Shown here: piece after piece, positions 34,301 to 45,400 of the stretch | Layout of the letters: every line of letters begins with the position of its first letter | Numbering within the stretch: the stretch's first letter is position 1 | NCBI RefSeq assembly: GCF_021917145.1 | Contig: NW_025813703.1 | Span: 62,001-126,000, forward strand | DNA: 64,000 nucleotides | Source of the DNA: Hypomesus transpacificus | Lineage: Eukaryota; Chordata; Actinopteri; Osmeriformes; Osmeridae | Direction: 5' to 3' | Position numbers and translations under genes: made by a program | The notes under the pieces: model-generated | The model's input: the letters and a program-made list of their open reading frames with translations, nothing else | Databases searched by the model: none | What the model was told of the DNA's origin: nothing

Positions 34301-37300
34301 CAAACACATTCCCCCCCCCCCACACACACACACACACACACGTATATTGTGGTAACCAGGGTCTCACCCTGTGAGCCTGTCTCGCACTCTCATCCCGTCT
34401 CACCCTGTTTCACCCCGTCTCCGTCCACAGCTGATCCAGTTCCTGGTGACCTTGGTTCAGTCCAACAGAGTGCTGGGGATGAAGAGGAAAATGTATGTGA
34501 CATTAGCATCTTTATTATGTAGCATTTATCCAAAGCAAAGTGCACCGCGCGTGTGGAAAGTCCCCTTGACTAGAGTTGCAGTGGGGAAGGGTATCGAACG
34601 ATTTGACCTGCTACGTTGTTGAGAGGAGGAGGAGGGGGGGGGGGGGGGGGGGTTGGGGTTGGAGACTGTGAGGTTATGATGATTGGACCTGCTTACGTGG
34701 TCATGTGACCGCTGTCCCCTCTGCAGACCGCTGATGCTGAACGACAGCAGCTCCGCCCATTCCTTACCCAAGTTCAGCCGGCAGTACTCTCTGGAGCCCC
34801 TGGAAGCCTCCCCAGTCATCTCTGTGAGTCCTGGAGCCTAGCCTGTCTTAGCATAGCATGGTATTCTCTCAGTCTTGGAGCCTAGCCTATCTTAGCATAG
34901 GGTTTTCCATGAGTCCTGGCGCATAGCTTTGCATAGCATATTGTTCTGAGTCCAGGAGCGTAGTTTAACTTGGCTTAGCATGAGGTTCTATCTGGGAGTC
35001 CTGAAGCCAAACTTAGCACAGCATAGCATGACATCATACAGCATAATCTATTTTTGTTTGTTCAGTTAATGGACAATAACATGTGCTTGTGTGTGCAGGC
35101 GCCTGGCAGTGCTTTCAGCGCTGTGAACCTGTTCCAGACAGAAGCTCCTCTAAAGTCCGGCCCCATCATCTCTGACATCACTGACCAGGCCACGCCCAGC
35201 CCTGTGGAGGACAACAGCGATTGGCTGGAGGACAGGTTAGTGCCATGACCGCCACACAATAAACAAGCTTCATTCATGTCACTCTTTTGTCTTGTTCTCT
35301 CGCTCTGTATCCACGCAGTTGAGTAATAGCCTGAGAGCCTGTTAACCTGTGCGTTATCCCTGGTGGGTTACCCTTAACCCTGCCCCTGGTTAATCCTATA
35401 TAACCCTGGTTGTTATGCGTTCAGTTCCAGCAGCCCGCGGGTGCTAGTCAAGGAGGAGCCGTCCAGCCCCGGAGGGGAGGAGCCATGTTCTGCCCAGGAG
35501 GGGCTTTCAGCAGACACGCCCCTTTCTCCCACAACCCTCATCAACTCCATCCTGCAGGAGAGCGAGCCCGGCCCCGCCCCTGCCCCTGACCCCACCCACA
35601 CAGATCAGCCGTGTCTCAGTGTCGCCTGTATTGACAAGTGAGCGTCCTACCCCCTCTAACCCTGATCCAACTACACGCACACACGCACACTTGTCCAATA
35701 GCACCCAGATGGACACAGGCAGGTGTGAATCCAGGGACAGGCCAACTAGGTTGCCTCTTGAACCCCAGTTACAGTACAAGTACCAGAGTATGAACCAGTT
35801 TACCCCAGTTATGTGAGTTATCATTCTCAGGTATCTTTAGCATTCGCAGACTAATATGTGGCTTTCTGTCTAGTTTTTTTCTGTCTTGTTCTAGCAGGGA
35901 CAGCAGTGTCTATTCTGTCTAGTTCTAGCTGGGACAGCAGTGTCTCTTCTGTCTAGTTCTAGATGGGACAGTGTCTATTCTGTCTAGGTCTACTGTCTAG
36001 TTGTTGTGCTTTTATGTTTCAGTTCTGCCCAGGTGTCAGATGTTTCCCTCCTCATCCCCAGTCCCTCCTCAACCTCGTCTCCACAGCTCAGGCATCATCT
36101 GGGGTTAGCATGTCGGCTGGCCCGCCACACCGTATCAAACACACCCTATAGACACACCTTAGACACCGACAGCGACAGCCCCACTATTACCGTAAACCCT
36201 GAAGCCCCGACACTGTCATCAACCAACAGTTCGGATGTTCACCTGGTTGTAGTTTCACTCTTTTTGGAATACTGTTCAGTGTTTGTATTGGGGCAGTGGT
36301 TTATGCCAACCACAGCAAACGCGCTTCGTAAACAAGGGCAGATGTGTGTTGGTTCTACTCTTCAACCTCCATACCCCCCAGGTATGACCCCCATCCCCCC
36401 AGGTCTAACTTCCCCCCCAGGTGTAATCCCGGTCTCACTGTCTTGCAGGCTCGAGCTAAACGATCACCTGGACAGCATCGACAACGGCTTGGAGAACCTA
36501 CAGACCATCCTCAATGCCCAGAACATCAACTTCGATTCCTCCCCTCTATTTGAAGTAATGTCTCATCTATTTAGTCTGTGGGCTGCTGTCCTGGATGGGT
36601 GGGTGCTGTGCTGGGTGGGGTGGGGGATGGGGGGGCCAAGTGGGCAATGTTAGCTGTGTGCTTGAATGTTTGTCCCGTTACACTGTGATGCTTTCTGCAG
36701 TTCTTCCTGTACTATTATGACAATTTCAATGAAAGCTTCTTCTGAGTGGATAAATGTCAATGTAATGTTTTCTTGATGGTGTGTTTCAGTTTTTCAGCTC
36801 ACCCATGCCCAACAGTGACTTTGACCTGGACACAAGCCTGGACAGTGTGAGTTAGTCCTACCAGCAAACACTACCTGGCTCTTTAGCTAGCTAGCCCAGC
36901 CCAGCCACGCCCTCTAGCTAACCCTACCTAGCTCTTTAGCGCACCTGCTAACCCTGCCTAGCTTTGTAGCTAACCCTACCTAGCAGTTTAGTGCACCTGC
37001 TAACCCTGACTAGCTTTCTTGCTCACCCTGCCTAGCCCTTTAGCTAACCTTGCCTAGCCCTTTAGCCCACATGCTAATCTTGCTAATTTAGCCATCTAGC
37101 TAATGCTTCTTAGCCCTGTGTGTATCACAGTCCCACTTGTGTGTTTCAGATTCGGGACCTGCTGTCACCTGAGCCTTCCAGGGTGGGGGAGCCTGGCGAG
37201 GACTCAGGTTAGCGCCCAGACACTTCCCTTCACACACCACACACACACACACCTTCCTTCACACACCACACACACACACCTTCCTTCACACACCACACAA

Positions 37301-37677
37301 ACACACCTTCCTTCACACACACCTTCCTTCACATACCACACACACACATCTCCCTTCACACACACCATACGCTCTACTACACATACGCAAACATGCCACA
37401 TGACGCATACATGTGCCCAGTCACACCTGTGACCCTGTGAGAGTGGAGGCCGCATCACGACGTGTGTGTGTGTGCAGGAAAGCAGCTGGTGCAGTACACA
37501 GCCTCGCCGCTTGTGCTGCCGGAGCCAGGCGACCCCGAGCCCGAGAGCAGCGTGGGGGACCTGCCCTCCCTGCTGCAGCTGGAGGGAGACTCCTACTACA
37601 TCCCTGACGACCCCACCTTCTCCCTGCTCTCTTCCGACTTCCAGACGCCCTCGCCCCCCCAGCCTGGACTCTCCTAG
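30651..37677 (+). CDS. hsf1: HSF1 heat shock transcription factor 1
   Basis: HSF1 trimerises on stress and activates chaperone genes through heat shock elements. Thirteen coding exons are 30651-30776, 31890-31998, 33264-33400, 33958-34082, 34198-34273, 34431-34492, 34727-34823, 35099-35235, 35425-35637, 36449-36554, 36790-36846, 37150-37207 and 37478-37677. They total 1,503 nt and 500 aa (human 529). Domains in order are the DNA-binding domain ([15 protein letters not shown] to [16 protein letters not shown]), the HR-A/B coiled coil (about 125-205, [17 protein letters not shown]) and the phospho-sumoylation motif VKEEPSSP (Lys299, Ser304). HR-C follows from about 362 ([20 protein letters not shown]), then an acidic C-terminal activation region ending [19 protein letters not shown]. 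Exon 1 to 2 joins as [15 protein letters not shown]. It is head to head with BOP1. Introns 1 and 2 carry a poly-G run and a large minisatellite. Confidence 0.98.
31261..31304 (+). repeat. T11-G33 homopolymer run in HSF1 intron 1
   Basis: Eleven T followed by 33 uninterrupted G on the transcribed (non-template) strand of HSF1. The run length may be inexact because such tracts are hard to sequence. Confidence 0.9.
31835..31882 (+). mobile_element. Teleost SINE tail fragment in HSF1 intron 1
   Basis: GTTGCTTTGGATAAAATCAT followed by CTGCTAATGTATTG matches the common fish SINE tail. It ends within ten bases of the HSF1 exon 2 acceptor (31889), so the SINE tail may now supply part of that exon's polypyrimidine or branch region. 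Confidence 0.6.
32030..32965 (+). repeat. 0.9-kb minisatellite in HSF1 intron 2
   Basis: About 50 shuffled copies of 15-18 bp units (TCCTCACCCTTCGTGTG and TCCTCCTCACCCTTCGTGTC). It starts 30 bases after the exon 2 donor. All three plus frames stay open for 300 or more codons, giving Pro/Ser/Leu/Val-rich false proteins. Confidence 0.95.
33445..33625 (+). repeat. Pyrimidine-rich (CTCTCTGTTTCTGT) tract in HSF1 intron 3
   Basis: Irregular CTCTCTGT and TTTCTGT units 45 bases past the exon 3 donor. No coding signal. Confidence 0.8.
34502..34546 (-). mobile_element. Teleost SINE tail fragment in HSF1 intron 6
   Basis: On the minus strand GTGCACTTTGCTTTGGATAA is followed by ATGCTACATAATAAAG, a diverged copy of the same fish SINE tail. 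It starts ten bases past the exon 6 donor. Confidence 0.5.
36855..37110 (+). repeat. Degenerate TAGCTAACCCTGCC repeat in HSF1 intron 11
   Basis: Diverged copies of a 25-30 bp unit around CTTTAGCTAACCCTGCCTAG. A similar TTAGC-type degenerate repeat fills intron 7 (34825-35030). Confidence 0.6.
37215..37375 (+). repeat. CA-rich tandem repeat in HSF1 intron 12
   Basis: Five to six copies of CTTCCTTCACACACCACACA-type units, period about 27-31 bp. Confidence 0.8.
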
Positions 37678-38489
37678 ACGCTCCTCTGCATCCGGTCGCC
37701 CAGAGACTCTCGCTGCGCTGATTTTAAATGGGGATGTCTCTGTTTTATACAGCCATGTCCAACCGGGGAAATGTCCTCAAGTTCCTGAGCAGAATTGCAG
37801 TCAGCTGGTTGAAATCCCTACAGTCTCTATCCACAATGCCCCGGGCTTGATGCAGTCTTTACCCACAATGCCACTGGCCTGATGCAGTCTTTACCCACAA
37901 TGCCACTGGCCTGATGCAGTCTTTACCCACAATACCCCAGGCCGTGTCCAGTTCGAAGCGTGGTTCACAGAGCACCAAGGCAGGATAGACAACAGATTTA
38001 GACTCCAGAATTTACCAGATTTTGTTTCCCCCTCATTGATCCTTGTGATTTTGTTTCTCTTTATGTCAAATTCCTCTCCTCGTGTCCGTCCTGCTTGTTT
38101 GGATTATTGGGTTCTTTTAAAAGAGTAGTTATTTTACAACATTCTATATTCTTTGTGCTGCATGTTAGATTCACTGTGGGTTTGGCATTTGTTCATGTTT
38201 GCATATCCATGTCTCTCTCTGGGAACCACTGGGTCTCTCTGGGATCCACTGGGTCTTTGTCAGTGCTCACAGGTATTCATGGGCACACTGTTCTGCTTGA
38301 CCATCGAAGTATTTATTTTGTAATAATATAAATGGCGTACACTTATGCAGAGTATTGATTTGTGTGGAATATAAATTTTTTCCACCCATTGTCAGTAGAT
38401 GGATCATAGTGGTGTAGACGGGCCTTCTGTCACGTTGAACGTTTCAACAGTTCCAGAGGTTGGTCTCCACCCTCCTTCTGTTTGGTCTG

Positions 38490-38800
38490 TCTCAATCACC
38501 CGCCCTAGTCCACTCCCCTACTCCACATCCTTAGTCCATATCCCTAGCCCTAGTCCACTCCCCTACTCCACATCCTTAGTCCATAGCCCTAGTCCACTTC
38601 CCTAAGCCACATCCTTAGTCCATAGCCCTAGTCCACTTCCCTAAGCCACATCCTTAGTCCATAGCCCTAGCCCTAATCCATCCCTAGCCCTAGTAAATAT
38701 CCGTACTTCTGGTCACTTGTTCATAATCTTAGTCCGTATCCCTAGTCCATAACTGTTCACATCCCTAATCCTTGTCCATAATCCTAGTCCCTCTGTGGGA
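38490..38800 (+). repeat. CCCTAGTCCA repeat in HSF1 3' UTR
   Basis: Irregular copies of CCTTAGTCCATAGCCCTAGT with CCACTTCCCTAAGCCACAT. It lies between the HSF1 stop and its poly(A) signals, so it is probably transcribed. Confidence 0.7.
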
Positions 38801-38975
38801 TGGAGTCTAGTCTCGGTGTGTGTACTGGAGTCTAGTTACTGTTGCAGACAGGGATGTGGTGGGTATGCGTCTACCAAAATGGACAGTTGAGTACTTTGAC
38901 CATAACCAATGACTGGCGTAACCTGAGTTTTGCTAACTGCGCATGAGAACAATATTTTGTGAAGGGTATGTTTCA

Positions 38976-39001
38976 AATAAACATGACTGTTTTGAAATAA
39001 A
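38976..39001 (+). other. HSF1 poly(A) signals
   Basis: AATAAA occurs at 38976-38981 and again at 38996-39001, 1.3 kb past the HSF1 stop. They are the first clear consensus pair and imply cleavage near 39015. The convergent gene's likely signal (ATTAAA, minus, 39140-39145) is 140 bases away. Confidence 0.55.
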
Positions 39002-39460
39002 ACCGATGCCTGAGTCTTTCGTTAAGCATTGAAGAGAGACGGGGACTTGGGTGGGAGTTTTATACACAAAGCTGTCAACTGAGAAGAGTTAGAATAAGAC
39101 GGAGCAAGAAAGAGTTTGATGTTCAAAATAGAAGTTACTTTTAATGTTTACGCTGACATACATTTAGAAATGTACAATTCTGACACTGAAGTTGCATATT
39201 TCTCACATTCTCTAAATATGGAAATACAGTACCTTAGAATATAACAAACCACAAAGACGAATTAAATTTGAGTTTTGTACAACAGTTTTAGAGGGAGGGA
39301 AAAAATCCTTTCATTGGGACTCCTTTCATCTGAAACAAATTTCTCACATCGTCTTCTTGCGCAGGGACATAGAAATGTAGTTATAAACAAGTGTAGAAAT
39401 TGAATTTACAGTGTCATATTTAAGTTTAAATAGTTCAAACAAACACACAGACACAGAGGA

Positions 39461-42400
39461 CTATTGCTGGTGGGTGGGGTCACTGGGAGGCTGCTGTGCT
39501 GATTGGTCCGTGCATTGGAAACGATAACGCAGGAAGTGCACCCTGGGCTTCATGTGGAAGTCAGCAGGTATCCTCCAGTTCCACATCTTCTGCACCTTCA
39601 GGAGCATCAGACAATATCAGAGAACTCAGGGAGGCTCGGCTGGTAGGGTGGTAGAGGTAGAAGTCTACACAGATATCACATTTGACATTTTATTCATTTG
39701 GAGGAAGCTTTTCTCCAAAGCGACATAGATCTACGTGTAGAGAACATCAAGAATCAGTAGCAGAAAATACAGAATCCCTGGAAGAAGCCCTTCCTGACTG
39801 CTAGGTCACAAGAAGAACCATGGAAGAAGGACTCCCTTGAGCTGCTATCAGTAAACGCATCAATCACAATCTACCACATTTTTTGTATAAAACCTTTCCT
39901 GTATGAAACCTACGGGACTTCCTGTATAGAGTCTACGGAACTTCCTGTTTGAACAGGTGACCTTAGCTTACCTCAGACAGTGTACATGTTCCTGTATATA
40001 GCAGGACTGTGTGCAACAATGTTTTGCACTGTGTAGCAGGACTGTATATGTAACTGTGTAGCAGGGCTGTGCGTGTAGCAGGACTGTATATGTAACTGTG
40101 TAGCAGGGCTGTGTGTGTAGCAGGACTGTATATGTAACTGTGTAGCAGGGCTGTGTGTGTAGCAGGACTGTAAAGGTAACTGTGTAGCAGGGCTGTGTGT
40201 GTAGCAGGACTGTATATGTAACTGTGTGTAGCAGGGCTGTGTGTGTAGCAGGACTGTATATGTAACTGTGTAGCAGGCCTGGGTGTGTAGCAGGACTGTA
40301 TGTAGCATTGTGTAGGTGAAGACGCCTACCTTCAGGACCCTGACCAGATGTGTTGTACTGTTCAGCTGCTGGAACTGGAGAGAACAAACAAAACCGAGAG
40401 AAGAGAAGAACCCTTGAGCATCTGTTCCCCGAGGAACCACCTCTGTTTCCCGAGGAACCACCTGCAGCCTCACCAGCCCGCTCCCAGAGCCGTCTGGTAG
40501 GTGTGTGGGTGTGTGAATGTGTGGGTGTAAGTGCACGTGTGTGAATGGGTGTGTGTAAGTGAACGTGTGTGAGTGTTTATTGTTGACTAACTAGGACTCT
40601 CATGAAGCTTACCAGCCAGCTGTGACTGTTCTGTTCCGGCAGGCTGACCTGAGTGAAACAGACACATGATGTTAACACACAAACACACGTACACACACAT
40701 AGACACCCCCTTACAAACCTCATCACAAACACAGGAAAACTTGATACTACTAACTCCTTTCTAACGACCCCATCACAAATAGGACAACTTGATAATGCCA
40801 CGACCTAGCCACCCAGTCTGTCCTGACACACACTGCTCTCTGCAACTATGGGCCTGGTCTGGAGGACACTCACTGGAACCACGGGCAGCTTGTGGGTCCG
40901 CTGTTCCTGCAACAGAAAACAGAGAGGGACTCTCAGAGAGCTGCCGACAATCTGAACAGAAGTGAACAGACCAGAGTTAGGGTCAGTAGTGAACAGACCA
41001 GAGTTAGGGTCAGTAGTGAACAGACCAGATTTAGGGTCAGTAGTAAACAGACCAGAGTTAGGGTCAGTAGTGAACAGAACAGGGTTAGGGTCAGTAGTGA
41101 ACAGACCAGAGTTAGGGTCAGTAGTGAACAGAACAGGGTTAGGGTCAGTAGTGAACAGACCAGAGTTAGGATCAGTAGTGAACAGAACAGGGTTAGGGTC
41201 AGTAGTGAACAGACCAGAGTTAGGATCAGTAGTGAACAGAACAGGGTTAGGGTCAGTAGTGAACAGACCAGAGTTAGGGTCAGTAGTGAACAGAACAGGG
41301 TTAGGGTCAGTAGTGAACAGACCAGAGTTAGGATCAGTAGTGAACAGAACAGGGTTAGGGTCAGTAGTGAACAGACCAGAGTTAGGATCAGTAGTGAACA
41401 GACCAGATTTAGGGTCAGTAGTGAACAGACCAGAGTTAGGGTCAGTAGTGAACAGACCAGAGTTAGGGTCAGTAGTGAACAGACCAGAGTTAGGGTCAGT
41501 AGTGAACAGACCAGAGTTAGGGTCAGTAGTGAACAGACCAGAGTTAGGGTCAGTAGTGAACAGACCAGAGTTAGGGTCAGTAGTGAACAGACCAGAGTTA
41601 GGAACAGTAGTGAACAGACCAGAGTTAGGGTCAAGAGTGAACAGAACAGGGTTAGGGTCAGTAGTGAACAGAACAGGGTCTGTAGTCAGCACCTTTGTCT
41701 GTTGCCATGTCTGTTGTTGTGTCTGTTGTCGTGCCTGTTGCCATGTCTGTTGCCGTATCCGTTGCCGTGCCTGTTGCCATGTCTGTTGCCGTGTCTGTTG
41801 CTGTGTAAGTGCCTACAGCATCAGTCTGGGGAAAAGTGTTGCTCGGAACCCCTGTAACTGTGACATCACAGGCCATCACAATAATATAATCTTAAGATAA
41901 TGTATTCAATGGTTATGGTTATGTATTCATAGAGGGCCACATGTTCTACTCACCTGATGACTCTGTGTGGTCGACAACAATGTGAAAATCTCCAGCTCCT
42001 ACAAGTCACAAAGTGCAAGTCCCATATTTTAGTCATTATCAAAGTTCTTATCACAGTACCATCACAGTCATTATCACAGACTCATTGTAGTCATCATCAC
42101 AGGCCCACAGACCCCATCAATCATTATAAGAATATCCAGCAATCATTATCAATTGTGATACTGCAATCATCATGTAATGAATCGTAATCATTACAATACC
42201 CATCAGGTAAGTCACAATCCCAGTCAGTATTACAGTTATGATTATAGTCATTATCACAGTCATAAACCAAGTCACTATTACGGTCATTCTGACTCTCTTT
42301 ATTAGCAGGTGTACCTGTGACGTTATGTCCTAATCCAAACTCGGATTCTGTGGAGATGAAAAAAAAAAAGACCATTGAACAGATTCCCAAGCAAACGTAC

Positions 42401-45400
42401 TATTCAACCATCAAGACCTGACTGACCTGTGAAGTTCAGAAGTCCACTGGTCACTGTGACATCATCAGCCCCTGGGACAAACACTGGAGACGTTAGATTG
42501 GTGGAAACGGGTGCAGAGGGATGGTCAAATAGGGATCGGGCGGGGGGTGGTGGAGGGGGTGGGGGAGGTGGGGGGGGGGTGGAGGGTGGAACTGGGTAGT
42601 GAGGAGGGAAGCAGGGAGAGGGGGAAGAGCTGAACCAACCTGGAGCGTCCGAGGCAGTAGAACTGTGGACGTCTGCCAGCACTAACACATGGGGGGGAGA
42701 GGGGGGGGGGGGGGCAGGGTGGACGAAGGTAAGAGACGAAACAAAGAGAGAGAGTGCGGAACAGAAGATTAAAACGAGTTTTGACGCAAACTCTTGTGAC
42801 CATGCGACGCCAAAGAAGGTTTAGACGCTTCGCGACGTGGGGAGGCTGGAAAGGGTTAGGGCTGTGACTCTGTCATAGAGGTGTGGAGGAGAAGAGAGGC
42901 AAGGCCTATACCTGGGGCAGGCGTGGGGGCGTGGACATCGTCCACACCATCTACCAGGACAGTGGCTAACGTGAAGAAACGGGAGTTAGCCAACATCAAC
43001 AGACAGTTACGACCGAGTAGACTGGAAAGTGAGCCGGGATGATATTAATCTATCCCTTTAGCTTTTATCACTAGAATAACGCTATACCCATCCCCTGGTG
43101 CTCGTGCATAATCTGGTGTGACACCGTGTTTGTGTTCCTAGCTGGAGATACTGTGCTCTCTACCTGGAAATCCTGTCTGGATATCCAGTCTAAATATCTA
43201 ATCTAGAGATTTTGTCAAGCGTTCCTGTCTGGAGTACTAGCCTAGAGATCCTGTCTGGAGGTACTAGTCCAGAGATCCTGTCTGGAGTACTAGCCAAGAG
43301 ATCCTGTCTGGAGTACTAGTCTAGAGATCCTGTCTGGAGTACTAGTCTAGAGATCCTGTCTGGAGTACTAGTCTAGAGAACCTGTCTGGAGTACTAGTCT
43401 AGAGATCCTGTCTGGAGTACTAGTCTAGAGATCCTGTCTGGAGTACTAGTCTAGAGATCCTGTCTGGAGTACTAGTCTAGAGGTTCTGTCTGGAAATCCA
43501 TTCCTACCTGCGATAGTCCCCATGATGTGGATATGATCATCAACATGGTGGTCTCCTAGGAACCAGATATAAGTAATATTTCCACATTGTGCCACTAATG
43601 CGGGATATAATGCTTTAGTGCTGTCACTAATGTAGCATACTGTACGTCGCTAAAGGGCAGTCACTAAAGTAGGAAGTGTGATAGAGCTGTCACTAATGCA
43701 GAATGTTCCGTACCTCCATGGGTGTCTATAACCAGACTCTGTCGACCATTCCCTGCAACATACAAATATCCCCGTGAAAACATGCTATTCATTTCAATCC
43801 ACCGGTTTTAATGCAGATATGAAATGTACAGCAATGGCATAGGATCTTTGGCCCACATTTAACTCATAACTTACCATTAGAATCAGCTGAGTCTGTGCTG
43901 GAGACATCTGGACAGACAGGGGGAATGTGTTTATAACTGGTGCTGGGTGGAGGAATTGTTCTGATGTTTGTTGTGGTATCCTACATGTGTGTATGATCTT
44001 ACCTGGGTAATCTATGTGTAAATGATCTGGAAGTGATATCACAGATGCTGCGTCTGTAGACCAAAACTGAGGGTGAGGTTGTTATAAACGTCCTGGCTGT
44101 GAACATTCAGTAGCAGAAACGGTTCCCAGGAGCCAGATACTGGGGCGTTTTTAGACTTACCTGGAGCATCCATGTGGCCAGCGTAATCTCCCATGCCTGT
44201 AGGAATGCATGATGACAACACACTTTTACATCACGTCAGTGACGCGTAGAGCCAAACGACTGTAGTCCACAGTCTTTGCTAGTGCACTAGTGTGTCAACT
44301 ATCCTGCCTTAACCTCATCTCTCCTGCCTCGACTTTAACTAGCCTGCCTAGATCTCAATTAGTCTTCGATGACCTCAACAAGCCTGTGTTGCGGTTTCCA
44401 CAATACCACTGAACTAGCTAAAAAAGGTCAGCTTTCATGCCAGGTCCCACTGACCTGTGTCTGCTGCTGGAGGGTCGTCTGAGCCGGAGACAGCATGGTC
44501 GGGGGAGGAGCCTGGAGAGGGGTGGTCAGATTGAATTAAATACGATTTCAGAACTGTGGGTTACAAATATTCTGAGGGGTTATTGAGCAAAAACATATAT
44601 GTCAGTTTATATTTATCACCCTACATCATGTTTGTTGTGTGCACTCCAGGGAACTCTTCATATATAATATTTAAGAGATACCGTAACCCTAATATTTCAG
44701 TTTAATATAATAACATTGTACTGGTAGGATGATTGGTACCTAATGTGATACTGGTACCTAGTTGGATAACTGGTACCCAGTAGGATAACAGATACCTATT
44801 AGGATAACTGGTACCTGGTGGGATTACTGGTACCTGGCAGAAGAACTGGCACCTGGTAATTAATGAGCTAGAACAACAGCATTCAGTACCTGGATGGGCA
44901 TCTGGATATGGGCTGCTACTGGACAGCAGATCCAGATCTGCCTCAATGTGAATGTCTGGACCAAAGGGATCAACTCCACCTACAAACACAGCCATGACCA
45001 CAGCCATAAGCACAACCATAAACACAACCGTGACCACAACACGCCTTTAGAGGAGATATTGAGATGAACTCACCCATCAACCCAATGAGGAAGTCATGAC
45101 TGGATTCATCTATGATGCCTGGGGAAGAGCATGAGCTGAGTGACGCGATCATGGACACAGAACGGATCGTACCGGAACTGGAAAAACAATAGCACCCTCA
45201 CCTGGACACTCACCTGTATAGTCCAGGTGAGAATCGGTACCAAGCGGCTCAAGAGCACCTGGACAAAAGAACCAACACAAAACGTTTACAGGTGTCATAA
45301 ATAATCAAATGATTTCATCCAGCTTTTATCCAAAGCAACAGGGATTTGAACCTGCAACCTTTACATCTGCAGTGTTATACCCTACCACGAAGCTATACGG

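Noticed and set aside
40805-41900. 230-320-codon ORFs with nine-residue repeats
   Set aside because: Translation of the 27-bp minisatellite; only the 120-nt Thr-rich exon at 41693-41812 has splice support.
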